DNA from: Eudromia elegans
Taxonomy: Eukaryota > Chordata > Aves > Tinamiformes > Tinamidae
Reading direction: 5' to 3'
DNA: 64,000 bases
Assembly: GCA_003342815.1 (NCBI GenBank)
Contig: PTEX01000024.1
Span: 5,248,799-5,312,798 of the forward strand
Shown here in pieces: positions 36,328 to 48,889 of this stretch. Each line of letters begins with the position of its first letter. Position 1 is the stretch's first letter. The notes under the pieces were generated by a model that searched no databases, was not told the DNA's origin, and was given only the letters and a program-made list of their open reading frames with translations. A program made the translations under genes and the position numbers.

Positions 36328-39196
36328 GTAAGTGAGGGAGAAGGCATCAGCTGCCCTGGAAGACAGGCAAATTGAATAAAAGTTATATCACAAAGGTTAG
36401 GACAGCCTGGATAGCTCATCAGCTGGATAACCATGTGATAGACCCAGAGGCAACTTCAGAACTGTCATCTCAGCTATTATCAGTGGAACTAGCCAAGGAG
36501 TCGGATGCTAAAGTTAGCAGGATACCTTCTATGTGGGCATCTGGATCCAGCGGCAGGGAGTTTAATGCAGCCCATCTGTGCTGCTGCTGCCCTTTCCCTT
36601 CTACCTGTGCCACCCAGGCAGGCAAAGTAGAGGGAGGTCCTGATCAGGGTGTTACGTTTCATAAAGCATGTCACTGATAATGCTCTTCTCAGATGCATTT
36701 TACAAAGTAAGTAGCTGCTAGGTTGATAATCTGTTCCTGCAGGAGAAACTTCAATGCGAGATGTGGAAATGGGCTTAACTGGGTACAAATCGCAGGATTT
36801 CTGCACCTTTATCTGCTTACCATGCTTAACTGTTGATAGATTTCTTGTATAAATTACAAGAAGGATTATTAATGCACTAAGTAGATGTCTCTGATTTGCC
36901 TGGTGTGACCTCAGGTAGAGAGGCTGCAGAGTGGGGTAGTGTCACCTGTGTCCTCATAACTGGCTGGATGCATCCTCAGCCTCTGGTGGGCATGTGGTTA
37001 AATGCTTGCTGAAGCCTTTGTGAACACTTAAGCCTATTCTAGCATGCCTATTGCAGCTGGTTTGTGTTGCTTCTGTGCACAAACTTCATCTTGAGCATCT
37101 GCAGCAAGCAGGGAGTGCAAGCCCAGGCAGGTGCTGCTCCAAGGGGCAGGCGGTAACTCACTGAACCATCGTGGTTTGATTGCATGTCGAGGCTCCGAAT
37201 AAATTTCCAGGTCTTGTGATGGATAAGACCCTACCCTACTTGGACACCATAAATAATTCTTCACTCTTTGAAAATATCTTTGAGTCAATTAGAATTACAA
37301 AAAAAAGTGAAACTGAAGGCGTGAGATGATTTTAAGTGTCTGATTTACATCAAAAACCTAAACCTTAGATAAGCAATGAGAAATGTGGTCTGCATTCAGT
37401 TTTGATGACAGCTTCTCTGTACTTGAAAAGACACTCTGTAAAAGAGAGTAGCAATGAAGGGGGTCTCCTGCAGGTTTGGAGCCTCTGCTTTTAGATGCCT
37501 CTACTCAGGCTACTTGTTCATGTTCTTTTTCTCGCCCTTCCAGCCCTCTGTGTGCAGATGAGCAAAGCAGTAATCATATGTTGATTGCTGTATGTCCTCT
37601 CTTGTTGTGGATAAAGAATGGTTTATAACTGCCTCTCCATTCTCAGAGTGGTGTTTGGCTCTTTCTGCACCTGCTCTTTTTTTTATAGAACTTTTATGAA
37701 CTTCATATTTTTGAGATATTCTCACCTTCAAGCAAGGTTGATATCGACAAAAGGCTTAATAGAAGTGAAGTAATGGAGAGATGACTAGCTACAGTAGAAG
37801 TGGTTAAGTGTCTTAGGAAACCTAGTTTAAATAAGCTGGTAGGTTTGGATGGAGTTCTGCATTGTTGGATTAGCCAGGATAACCCCTAGATAATATACAA
37901 GAAGAGCAGCGAGTTGTGAAATGCAAAAATTTTCTGCAACAGGCCAATTAGTGTTTAGCCCCTGCATTATTTATAGAAGCTGCGTTGAACTTGGTAGATA
38001 AGTATTCTTTCTATAAATCAGCCCTTGTGTATGTACAATTTTTTTCTGGCATGTTGTGAAGGTCATGTTTGAAATCTGCTCTGAAAAATTGTATCCCTGA
38101 AAAGGAGGCTCTATATTCTCCATTCTACAGTGACACATGAGTATTCATTGTACTGCTCTGTTTCTTTGCCAGATTCATCCTTTGTCTTTCTGTATATGAA
38201 ATTATGTTTAATCAGTTTTATACCAATATCCTGTCTGCAGAAAGCCATGTTTAAAAATAGACTGGCTTAGCTGTGTAAAGATGAGATACCTGAAATCATC
38301 TGTATGGGACAAGTGGGATTGTTTTAAATGATAGTTAAGGCTATGCTGGTGCTGGTCTATGAATCAGAAGGTTGTACTTGAGGGCTTTAAAGCAAGCAGA
38401 GGAAATGAGTTTTAACTTTTGGAATTACCATTTAAAGTTTATGATGTAGCTTTCCCTTTCGCACCACTCAGACACCTCTTAGGTGCTTTGTGGCCCCTTC
38501 CAATGCATCGCAGTTCACACACACACAGACCTACCTTTTTGCTGTCTCGGGGAGGCTTCAGGCGTATCATCATCCTTGTCTCTTTGTGGAGCTGCAAGGA
38601 CTAGATCAGATGACTTGCCCAAGGTTGCCCCAAGGAGTCTCGTTGGTGCCCAAGATCAAATACAGGGTTATGAGTCACAATCCAGTGCCATTTTCTGCTG
38701 TGGTGGCTCATCTCTACCCGGGTTTCATTCGTTTGGCAGAAGGAAGATGCTTCATGTCAGGTGCATTTCTGCTGCCTGTCTCTTCCTGCTGTAGAACTGT
38801 GTGTACAAAGTCTTGTGTTGTTAATGATGTTAAGCAGGGAGTGTTTGGAGTGCCGCCCTGGAATCATTAGCGTTCTTCTGAAGTAAAAGCTGGAGTGCTA
38901 ATGTCTTTATAAGCTCATTTCCAGACTGTGGTTATGCAAAACAAAGAAGATTGTCTCCTGATTTTTTGGGAGGAGAGAGGGAGAATTGAGGTGCAGTGTT
39001 TCTAGTTTATCTACCAATAGAGTAAGTCTACTCCCAGATGTCTACGTTAGAGTGTAATCTTTAATCCAAGCTGTGATTATAAACATCTTTGATTATAAAG
39101 ATCTATTTAAAAAATTTCCCTCCCTGGAAGTTTTTCTCTTTTTCTCTTCTGAGCAACTGATGCTTGGTTGTGTGGGAAATCCTATAAACGTGGCAT
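36328..39196. other. Noncoding stretch
   Basis: Short open frames only (up to 126 codons at 38,490-38,870 on +), none recognisable. Frames at 36,372-36,677 follow the exon-like segment, but no acceptor of quality comparable to the one at 36,150 precedes them. Confidence 0.65.
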
Positions 39197-39263
39197 CAGG
39201 GGGGTTGGACTAGATGACCTGTGGAGGTCCCTTCCGACCTTAACCATTCTATGATTCTATGAT
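39197..39263 (+). mobile_element. CR1 LINE 3' end, 5'-truncated copy
   Basis: This is the 3' tail of a chicken-repeat-1 (CR1) non-LTR retroposon. In order it shows GGTTGGACTAGATGACC, then GGAGGTCCCTTCCGACC, then two tandem copies of the octamer ATTCTATG at 39,246-39,261 with a partial third unit. Avian CR1 elements are known to end in such octamer repeats rather than poly-A. The element reads 5' to 3' on the + strand. Only about 65 bp remain, so no reverse transcriptase or endonuclease sequence is present. Extreme 5' truncation is the usual outcome of CR1 insertion. The 5' border is uncertain by about 10 bp because the G-run before it could be either element or flank. Two nearly consensus octamers suggest a fairly young copy compared with the one near 58.3 kb. 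Confidence 0.93.
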
Positions 39264-39930
39264 CTGCTTTCCTCATTGTAAACATGGCAGCAGCACATCT
39301 GGAAATAGCTGCTATGTGTCGATGGCTTTTTTGCAGATTGCACCCGTTAATCTCTGCTTGTTTGAACAGTTCCAGACCTTCCAGCTACTTGAGTGGCAGG
39401 TTCTTGCAACACCTCGGGGAGCTGCCTGCTCTCTCCTGACCCTCGGTATTACTTAGTTAAGAATTCTAGGGTATTTTTCTCCAGAATATCCTAAGACAGT
39501 CTACAAATTTTGGGAAGACGGACAAGCCTAATGGAATGATAGTCTAACAGGGCTACCTTCACTTCCTTTCAGGACTTGTCGTCAACTAAGTGCTCATATC
39601 CTTGGCCCGAGTTGTACTAAGACAGTTAAGAGCGAACTGCTTTTACGTAGGTCTGCTTTGCATTTTAATCCAGGAAATCAAATTATCTGGAAAGGCTGCA
39701 CATCCTCAAAATTATGAGGATGGAGAGGGAAGAAACCTGTCTTTGGAAATATGTTTAAGAGGGCATGAGACTCAGATTGCCTGGATGTGGGAAGAGGAAC
39801 ACAGAAATGCTTGCCCTATTCTTGGTCCATTTCCTGACTATCCATTATCAGGCATGAATTATAGTCTTGAGTTCTCCATTTAGCCAGGGCATCTGTTATG
39901 TTAAATTTGCTTTTTGTCTATGAGCAAAGA

Positions 39931-39943
39931 TTTTTTTTTTTTT
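39931..39943. repeat. T13 homopolymer
   Basis: Thirteen T followed by CTTGCAG. Together they resemble a splice acceptor, but no credible exon follows. Confidence 0.9.
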
Positions 39944-42900
39944 CTTGCAGCAAGGTAATTGATTGAAATTTTTTTAACTTCTTGGAAATCTTCACCCTGG
40001 AGTGAAATATTCTTTGTGGTTGTGTATTGAGTCACTGGATATCCCCCTGTGGGTAGTACAGCATTAACACGATGACGTGCCTGGCAAACAAAAGGGGAGA
40101 ATTGGAACAGAATCCAAATATGCACGTATTTGCAGTTATAGCAATTTTTAATAAATGCTTCTGGCCAGACTGTAACACCCTATCGTAGATGTTAGCCAGC
40201 CGTGGAGTGCTTGTCTGCATGCAGGCAGGTCTGGAGTGGTGCCCATAACAGACCAAGCGCCCGGGAGCCCTGGTGTGTTGAAGCCTTTTTGAGATACAAA
40301 TGCAGCAGGGCTTGAGAGCTGTGATTAGACTGGGCAGGCTTTGACCTCTTAAAGGCAGCCCAGCTGTGGGGCTTGCCCACAAATTGAGACCTTGAAGCGT
40401 CTGATAAATCCAGTTCAGGAACCTGGCACGCAGAGCTGTCCCCTTGTGTCTGCAGCACTGAAGCTGTGGGTGTCTTTTTCAATCTCACTTTTTCTTCTGT
40501 GCTCATGAGCAGAGATCAGCTGAGCAGTTGTGTGTAGCGTTTTTGGTGCCTCGAATGATTTTGTGGGGTGCGTGTTTGTTTTTTGGTCATGCTCAGGAGC
40601 GTAATCCTTCCTCACAATGTGATGTGCTTCACAGCTGGCTTGATCAAGCAGCACCTGCTCCTCCTATGTGGGTAGGTGCTGAAGAAGCAGTAGATGCGGG
40701 AGGGATGGGTGATTTCGGAGGATTCTCTTACCCTTTTCCTGCTGTCCTGGCGTAGGCCAAAGCTCTGGGTGCCCCTGGATTTGCCTTCCTGTGAGCAGCT
40801 GCCAGGGCAGGAGCAGCCAGTGGTCGGGGCTACAGTCCTGCTCCCAGCGCAGGCACGGACTGCAGTATGACTTTAGCTCCAACCTGACAGCCCTTTTCAC
40901 AGCTGTTTAGTTAATTTAGGGCTGCTGTTCACATTTTTGACTGCAGATTGGCAAGAGCCTCTGTACAAGCAAGCTCCTTCCAGAGTCCTTGTGGTGCTGG
41001 CAGTTGTTGGTCTTCCCAGTTTGGCGGGGCCCAGATTTGGAGGTCCAAGCTGGCTGTGGTCTCATTGAGGAGCTCCAACATTTGGCCAGGGCCATTGTGT
41101 GCAGTAAATGCCGAGTCCCAGGCTCCCTAAAAAGCTTATCCTGCTCCGATCCTATTGCTGACAGGTGACAAAACTTGAAGGAAAAGGATCCCCTTCAGGA
41201 AAAAAGAAATTCTCTTCCCTTTTACTCCCTTTTGCTGAAGTAAAACCAATTTAAGAGAATTTAATTAGAGACTGACATTTGAATTATCTAATGATACTGT
41301 AATGAGAGTTGAGGGCTCATGTGTTGCTTTTGTGATGTTGCAGCACCAAGATTACGTGCAAGCGGAGAGAGGCCTTGACACTGAGATTAAAAATAATTAT
41401 ACTTGCAAAATCCATTAACTCCTTGAAAAATGTTTTTGCCTGGAAGCCCTGCCCGCACCCAGTCACCGTGCTCCTGTCAAACCCTTGCAGTTGGGCTAGG
41501 TCAGGAAAATATGGGGATTTGGAGGTTTGTTTATATATCACTCAAGGTCTAGCATGAGCAATATTTATGTGTTTCTGGAATTTCTGCTGCTCAGTGTAAA
41601 CTGCTTGTTTGAAAGGTGATCCTGGTTTATTCTTTATAACACTTCTGGTTTCATAAAAGAAAACTCAATGCACTTCCCCAACACCGTCATTGCTGGAACT
41701 GATGTAATCTTTATAGTAGGCAAGCTCCTTTAGGGTCTTAGATGCCTTGACATGTGTAGGACTTTATTATGGAGACTCTGTGCTGACGACATAACCTGGC
41801 AGTGTTTGGAGTGTTGCAGTTAAGGGGTTTGAACAAAAATATTGGATGTGGGGAGCAGTGGGTCTTGTGTTGCTGAGATCAGGTGCTTACAAGTGATTTT
41901 GCCTGCTTAATTTTGGTTTTGAGGGGAAGATGAGGGTTCTTCTCCAAATCGGTTTAGGAGGAGGACAGGATACTAGGCAAACAAATCTAAGACCCTGCTC
42001 TAAAGCCTGCAAAATCAGGACCTTCATACTGGTGCCAGCAGTTGCAAGTGTGCAATTGAGGCGGCTCCTTGGGAGTGTTGTCATCTGCAAAACTATTCCA
42101 AGAATACAGACAGTACAGAGCTCAGCTTGAATAACTGAACGAGGGTAAAAGGCCTCTGGTGCCGTAGATAGAAATAAGTATTACCCTTAGATTTATTCTA
42201 AATGAACTCTTTACTCTTGATGATGCTTTCCTCTGCTTTTTTTATTAGGCCATTGTAGAAATTGCACGGTAGCCTTCACTCGAAAGCTGGAATTCAATAA
42301 TGAAAGTACATGATCCCACAAGGCAGATAATTTTTACCAAGTATTCTATCCTCAAAGAAATCTTAATATATAAGTACCATGAACATAGGCATAGAAAACT
42401 GTACTGGGCAACTTTTATCTAGAGTGTAACTGAAGAGATGCAATTTAGATATCCTTGGCATAATAAAATAAATCTCACAGCATCTCAGGATCATATGAAG
42501 CTTCCTGTTATTGGAGAAGCAAAAATGCAGCAGATACTTCAAAAGCTGAATTCTGCTTTTCACTGACAGGAAAAATAAAAAAAAAAATCCATGTTTTGTG
42601 TGAGCAGGGATAGTACAAGGGGCCAATATTCCAGCTGGACCCTGGGTATATAAAACAACAACAAAAAACCACCTCTCTCCTCAGCATTTGGTTTTGAGTT
42701 GCAAAAGACAAAACTGTTAAGGCAACATGAGAACAACAGATCCTGACTCTTGTTATTTTTCTAAGCAGGCTTTTTGGTCATTCTGGGACAGCAGGATGAG
42801 TAGAAGGTCATGAGTTTCTGTTCATTCTCTCTAGTCTATGTCTGTAGCTGATTTCAAGTCTTCTAGTGTCCCTTCGTTTTGCGGACTTAGGCTATTGGCA

Positions 42901-43849
42901 CCAATTAACTGCCTGGTCTGCTTCTTACCATTGGGTTTTACTTTGTTTGCTCTGTGATTCTGCACAAAGAACTAATACTACTGCAGCAGAAATATTCTGG
43001 GGAAAAAAAAGTCCTTTTTAACAATGTGAATTATGCAATGTTACATGTAAAATAAGTTAACTTACAGTGAAAGAAACTAAAAGCATGGCTATTTTTAGCA
43101 GAGAGCCTCAGTTACAGTGTATTTTAATACTATAAATCCAAATATTGTGTGACTTATGAAATTCTTCTCAAGCTCTCATTTTATGGTGAATGAGCACAAT
43201 TACCTTTGCTAAGTGCTAAGTATTCTCCCCTGAAAAATGTGCAGTTTTTATCTTCAGTCTCATTGATTAGCTCTTCATCCTCTGCACCTGGAGTACATTG
43301 TTCGGAGGTATTTTATTTGAAGCAGAATGCAATTTAAATTCCGCTCTGTCAAATCGGTTTTGAGAAGCTTTTTTTGTTATTTTTGTAATGGAGATTAGCT
43401 ATAGTGAGAAGCAGGAGTCTGTCCTTCTAATCCAGATTGTTCCTGTAGCAGATAGAGTGAGGATATCTATGAAGAAATTTCCAGATGCAAATTGCTTGTG
43501 TGTCTGTGCTGTTATCCATTTCAGCCAATAACCCAGCAATGATGTGTGATATGTCTTTAATTGTTGCACTTACATCTTTTAAAATATGCCCATACTCCTC
43601 CCACTGCACTTTTTTAAAGACTTGTAAGAAGTGGGTTTGCCTTGCAAGAAAGGTGTCATTAGGGGAGTGGGTCTGTGTGTTTACAAACAACCAAAGCCTC
43701 ACAATCAGAACTTAATCATATTGATTTGAAAATACTAGTTAACATCCTTTAACAGAAAGGTATGGATGGTATTCCTGTTGAGCTTGCGAATGAATCCAAT
43801 TTATAATATTTTTTTTAAAAAAAGAAAAACTGTGGTGTTCTGAATCAGC

Positions 43850-43861
43850 ATATATATATAT
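43850..43861. repeat. Short (AT)6 repeat
   Basis: Six AT units between GAATCAGC and CCTCAAAT, about 30 bp after a T-run/A-run block (43,809-43,823). Confidence 0.8.
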
Positions 43862-44159
43862 CCTCAAATTACTTTTAAGGTTTGCACTTTAACAGTCTTG
43901 AAAGAGAACAAACCTGCATTTGAGGTATGTGACAGATTTGTCTTGGAGCTGAATTGAAACTAATTTGATTTAAAAATCCATGCTGATGCCTTGTTTCGGC
44001 TGCAGTGGGTTAGCCAGATGTCATAACGGCAAGCCATTGTTTTCAGGATGGATGACTTCAGTTTCACACAAGTGACACTCAATTTTATAGTAACTAATCT
44101 TTGTCTCATTCATTTTTAAGTGAGTTTCCAAATGCTGTTCTGTGCTGATTGGGTATAAT

Positions 44160-44420
44160 TTTTAACTTGGCATTAGAACTGTTAACAATGACAGCTCTTT
44201 GCAGGAGAACTTTAATTTTTAATGTTGCAGTTATTTTTAACAGATGTAGCAGATCTCATCTTTGATCTCTCTGTGGGCTTTTTTTGGAGAGAGGATGATT
44301 TTGAGCAAACTTGAATTTGCTCAAATTTGCAGAGTTGGAGTAAGCAATACCTGTAAGGCTGATTAATGATAGAGTCTGCATGCTCTCGTCATTAATTAGC
44401 AAGTAAAAGTCTTGTCTAAT
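44160..44420. promoter_or_regulatory. Candidate conserved noncoding element
   Basis: AT-rich sequence with TAATTTTTAATG, TTATTTTTAACAG, CTGATTAATGATAG and CATTAATTAGC (44,390-44,400), plus the inverted repeat at 44,301-44,324. Several TAAT homeodomain cores fall within 250 bp. Regulatory function is inference from motif density only. Confidence 0.2.
44301..44324. repeat. 9-bp inverted repeat
   Basis: TTGAGCAAA (44,301-44,309) and TTTGCTCAA (44,316-44,324) pair perfectly around the loop CTTGAA. A third partial copy (CAAATTTGC) follows at once. It lies in the conserved-looking AT-rich block 44,160-44,420. Confidence 0.85.
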
Positions 44421-44560
44421 GTCAGTTAACTATATTTGTATTCCTTCTGACCTTCTTAATTTTTGGAAACAATGATTGCGTGTAGGTTAGAAGATGGGAA
44501 AGACGTCAAAATAGAGCTGATAGTTGTATAAAGTTATAGAAAAAAAACTTTTCAAAGTAA

Positions 44561-44572
44561 TTTTTTTTTTTT
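44561..44572. repeat. T12 homopolymer
   Basis: Twelve T followed by AGCC, so it superficially looks like a 3' splice site. The sequence after it is not coding-like. Confidence 0.9.
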
Positions 44573-46239
44573 AGCCTGAAATTAGCACCAGGACTCTTCT
44601 TTCGCATGAGGGTGTTCAGAAAAGTAACAGATGTTTTTTTCCAGATTTATTTTGCTTTTGTGTTACTGTGGCCAGCATGGCAAAGCTTCCTCTTCTGTCC
44701 AGCTGCTCATGCACTTATTTCTTGCCTTTGCCCTCACGATTCTTGTGATTGAAAATGGCTGTTGAAAAACTGACCAATTCTGGTTCAGCAAACCCAAAGC
44801 CTTGTGTTAGGAACAGGTCTGCCCTAGGAATTTGGATGAGCAGCTGCGAACGTTAGGAAGTTTTCCAGGTTTCTTGTGGTGAGCCCAGCAAGCTGCTGGG
44901 GAAAACAGGGGTGGCGGATGTCTGGTTGTGATTTATTTGCCCTAGCATTGTTTGTAAGTGCCACACATGGGGCATCTGGGGGGAAACACAGCTCTAGTAC
45001 CTGTTCCTCAGGGACTTTGAAAGCTTCAGTGTTTGGTCCTGGGTGCTCTGAGTTAGCTGCCTTATGTTTCATTAACCAACAGTCTTAGCTAATGTTCTGG
45101 CTGATGGTCATGGATTTCCTGGCCCTGAAGAAAAGCTGCTGTGGTGCTAGAGGGCAGAGTTAGCAGGTGCTTTGTCCTAAGGAAGATCTACTAGAAGCAT
45201 CTGGGACCAAAGGCTTGTGGAAGTAGGTAGTGTTCACAAGTGTGAGTTGTGGAGGAAAAAGCTGCTCGTGCGGAAAGAGGATGCACAAAGGGGTTAAGAT
45301 TTTCTGTAGCCCCATCTGTAGGCTGGGGTGCAGCAGTCTGTGATCCAAGAAATCTGATGCACAGCTTGTGTAAAGCTTTACACACAAGATCAGTCACCAA
45401 GGTATCTGGCCCAGAAGGTCTTGGTCTGTACAAACAACCATGTCAGCAGGTGCTACCGCTGAGCTCTGCCCTCTCATGCAGCAGATCTCTGCCCCGTGCT
45501 CTACTTTGCACATTTGTTCTCCTGCCCAGAGAAAAGGTGACAACATTTTCCTGCTTCTCACTCTTAGATGCGTGTGGGGTTCTGTTTGTGTTGATTTGGT
45601 TTTTGTGTGTGTATGGAGTGTGTGTTTATTTTGTTGACATGTGCTCTTAGCACTTTAGCTGGAGTCAATGTGCAATCTGACCTCCTCTAGATGTTTTTCA
45701 TCCCTGTTAGCTCACATCTGTGTGCAGAACCTGCTGCTCAGAGTAGTTTAATGCTGATCTCTTCTAGTTCTCATCTCCTGTTTCCTTTTATATATGTATA
45801 CTTTATCTGAACTATTGCCCTTTTAACACATTTTTAATTTGGCTCTTTGAAGCAAGGCTTTCATTGTTTCTCTGCTGTTTTTCAACAATTGTGCATATCT
45901 ATGGTGCTTTTGCAAATGATATTAAGAAAGAATGTCAAAGAAAATCACTTTATTGAGCAGCCAACTATCCACTCATCTTCAGTACACTGAAAAGATTAAA
46001 AATCATCCCACTTCTAATGAAAAATTGTCCAAGTTCTTGGAAATGCTTTGAAAGAATATTGCATCTGTAGCAGGACTTGCTATACTGGAAAAAAGTGTGC
46101 TGCTCTCTCATACAGCTCACCCTTGCTCATCTGGTCATCGTGTTTACAACCTGTTTCAGTTTGAAGGGTTTGGCTCTTGATTTGCAGCTATTACTGTAAC
46201 AAATCGGTGGTGATGTCACGGCATGGTTTAAAATGCCTC

Positions 46240-46500
46240 TTTCCAGTCTGGTAGCATCCCTATAATAAAACTGACGTTAAACATTAATGCCTCTGCTCTT
46301 TTGATGAGCAAAAGGAGCTGTAACAGTATATTACCTTTTAATTCCTGATTAAGACTTTAAGAGGGTGTCTTGTTCTATTAGCTATGCAAATGGCTAGCAA
46401 CGATGGCAATAAATCAGAAGAGAAGGACTTAAAATAAACCACAGCAATTGACTTGATGCCTGATTGATTTCTTGTGCTCATTAAATCCCTAGATCCTTTG
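46240..46500. promoter_or_regulatory. Candidate conserved noncoding element with octamer motif
   Basis: Contains a perfect POU octamer ATGCAAAT at 46,384-46,391, a PBX/MEIS-like TGATTGAT at 46,461-46,468, ACTGACGTTAAACATTAATG near the left edge, and a small stem-loop at 46,295-46,318. The dense AT-rich motif texture is enhancer-like. Motifs this short also occur by chance, so the call rests on clustering. Confidence 0.27.
46295..46318. repeat. Small stem-loop within a candidate enhancer
   Basis: GCTCTTTTG pairs with CAAAAGGAGC, giving nine pairs with one bulged G at 46,314 and the loop ATGAG. It sits at the left edge of the AT-rich block with octamer and PBX-like motifs (46,240-46,500). Confidence 0.6.
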
Positions 46501-48875
46501 TGGGTTTTTTTTTTCTTACTGTGATCTATGATATTCAGTCATCTGGAGTTGTTCGATTATGCGTGGCTTCTTTTCTTCCCCCTTCTCCTCCTCCCCTTTT
46601 TTTAATATCCTAAGCTATGGATGTGCTCAGGTTTTACACTGAATACTTCCAAAATGGTCTGTGATAGTGCGAGGGTAGTTGGGAATCTCAGGATCTGGAG
46701 GTAGGGATGTCTAATGGAGCAATTACTGCAGGAGGCCCTGAGATACAGGTCTTGGAATGAGGTCTGTGCGCCGTGGTCCAGGGCGTCCATCCCGAGGGTC
46801 TGCTCTTAATTTTGGCCAGCTATCTTATTTACAGTCACTGCCTCTTGGGTAAAGCCGAGATCACCAAGCAAATGACTAGCACCAGGCACTGGCAACACTA
46901 TTAAGCACTAGCATCTTGGCATAAGCTTTTCGGAGAAGGAACAGAACAACCTTTCAATGGGATGATATTAGAATCTATTGAGAATTTATTTTTAGGAAAT
47001 TGGAAAAGATTCTTGGTGGTTTTTGCTTTATGTTAGTGAGAAACGAGTCAGAACAGCATTTGCTGTTTATTTCATTTAGTTCTGCAGAGGTTTGACTGTT
47101 CTGTTAATACATAGCTTTCTTCGGAGATACTAGATCATTTTGTAGAATAACTTGAAAATTTTTGTAATGTCAGCAAAACTTGCTATTCGCTAATAACGGT
47201 GTTGAATAGAAGATACGTTAAGTGCAGAGACGCATTTGTCTGCCACTGACAATGCAAAGAACAGGATCAGGCTCGTAATTCATAATATGGATTGAAGTCT
47301 TCATAATATATAAAGGAGAAAAGAAAAGAACTGTTAATATATTTCAAACAAGTCATGCTGATAATACCCAGCGTTAACTCACCGTGTCAGAGCTGCTTGT
47401 ATTTTATCTTGAGAGTAGATATAGATATGCTTCTGAGTTACATTAGTTGATCTACATTGACTGTCAATATACGAGCTCTTAGCCCATAGCAAATAGAAGC
47501 TAATGTGATTTAACATCTCTAGTCCTGTGCTGGGTGAAGCAAAGTGCCCTTGGCTCTGCAACTGAACCTTTGCCTGCTGGTTAAAAGAAATATTGTTTGG
47601 CCTTTATTAGAACATCCTGGCCCTTTTTTTTCCTTCCTCCCCATGTATTTTGAGTCTTTGAGAGCTTTTGCAGAATTAGCCCAAGCATCAGAAAGGCTGG
47701 AGTTAGGCTGAGGCTTCCCAGGAAGCTCCATTGAAGCCCTTACCTATGTAGTGGGTATCTTGATGAATTTCAGGTTTTGATCAAGCTAAGTTTTGATCAA
47801 TTCTTCATAGGTTTAAAGTGGAATTCTACACAGTCTTAAAGATAAGCCCATTTGGGTAAGAGTTGTGGCCTCTGAAGTTAACTCTTTTAATCTCTTAAAT
47901 ATTTCTCTTGGTTGTTTTGTGGTGTTCAAGTTTATCAAAGACAAAGGGAATTTATTGTCTTAACGTGCCTGCACAGAGCAGGTGAGGCATCACTTGAATA
48001 TTAACAATGGGCTGAATTGCAGCACTGGGGAATGTTTATGTGTGGATGATTTATTTAGCTTTCCAAGTTACTCTATTTGACTAGCAGTGAAAGCGTGTTC
48101 ATACAGCGAGTCAAGGGGCTTCAGAGGAGTGAAAGAAAACCAAGGCACCTCCAAGACTCTGCCCAGGCATGAAGGAGCACACCACGGCATGCGTGTAAAG
48201 AAGGGAAGGTCATAAATAATTATGATATGGGGGGATTTGCACTTAGATGAGGCAGCATCTGGCACAAGGCAGGGACTTGTGCAACTTCCTTAGGCGTGAT
48301 GCATCTTTTATCTTGGATGAGAAAACTGTACAAAAACTGCTAGGGGTGGTATGTCCGAGCATTGCAACCAGCAGTTTGGATGCGCTCTGGCTCTTCCAGT
48401 GATTAAGAGAGCACTTACTGACTCAAAATACTGTTTTGCTGATAGAGACATCCAAAGGAGCCTTCTGCATCCTCTTAATTATGCCGCTGATAGTTGCACG
48501 CGTCGTTATGTATATGTGAGTTCTTGGCAGCACAAAGGAAATGTGTTTATACTCTTATGGATCTGTTTTTGTCTTGTTTTTGAAATATTTCCCCCCAAAC
48601 TATAGCTAGGGTGTCTGGCAGGAATCCTAACCATGGATTTGAGCTTTGCATCTGCCTGTGTCTCGGTGCAGATGACTGCCTGTGTGGTGGAAAGATGGTT
48701 TAGTCTGAATTATTAAAATTAAGTTACCTGTTGCTTTAAATAGATGTAGGATTATGGCCTAAACAAATGTCAAAGGTATAGAATTAAATGAGACACTAAG
48801 AAGGAGTCAGGCAGTGCTTCCTGAGACTTTACAATGGGGAAAACATAGGTTGTTCCTGAACAACATAGCAATTGG

Positions 48876-48889
48876 AAAAAAAAAAAAAA
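48876..48889. repeat. A14 homopolymer
   Basis: Fourteen consecutive A between CAATTGG and TCAAGTC. I see no retroposed body upstream, so it is best called a plain homopolymer. Confidence 0.9.

Larger units (their letters stand above)
39264..44159. other. Noncoding stretch
   Basis: AT-rich with a T13 run at 39,931. A 91-codon minus frame at 43,427-43,702 has a plausible helical texture but no known family. Nothing else specific is seen. Confidence 0.65.
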
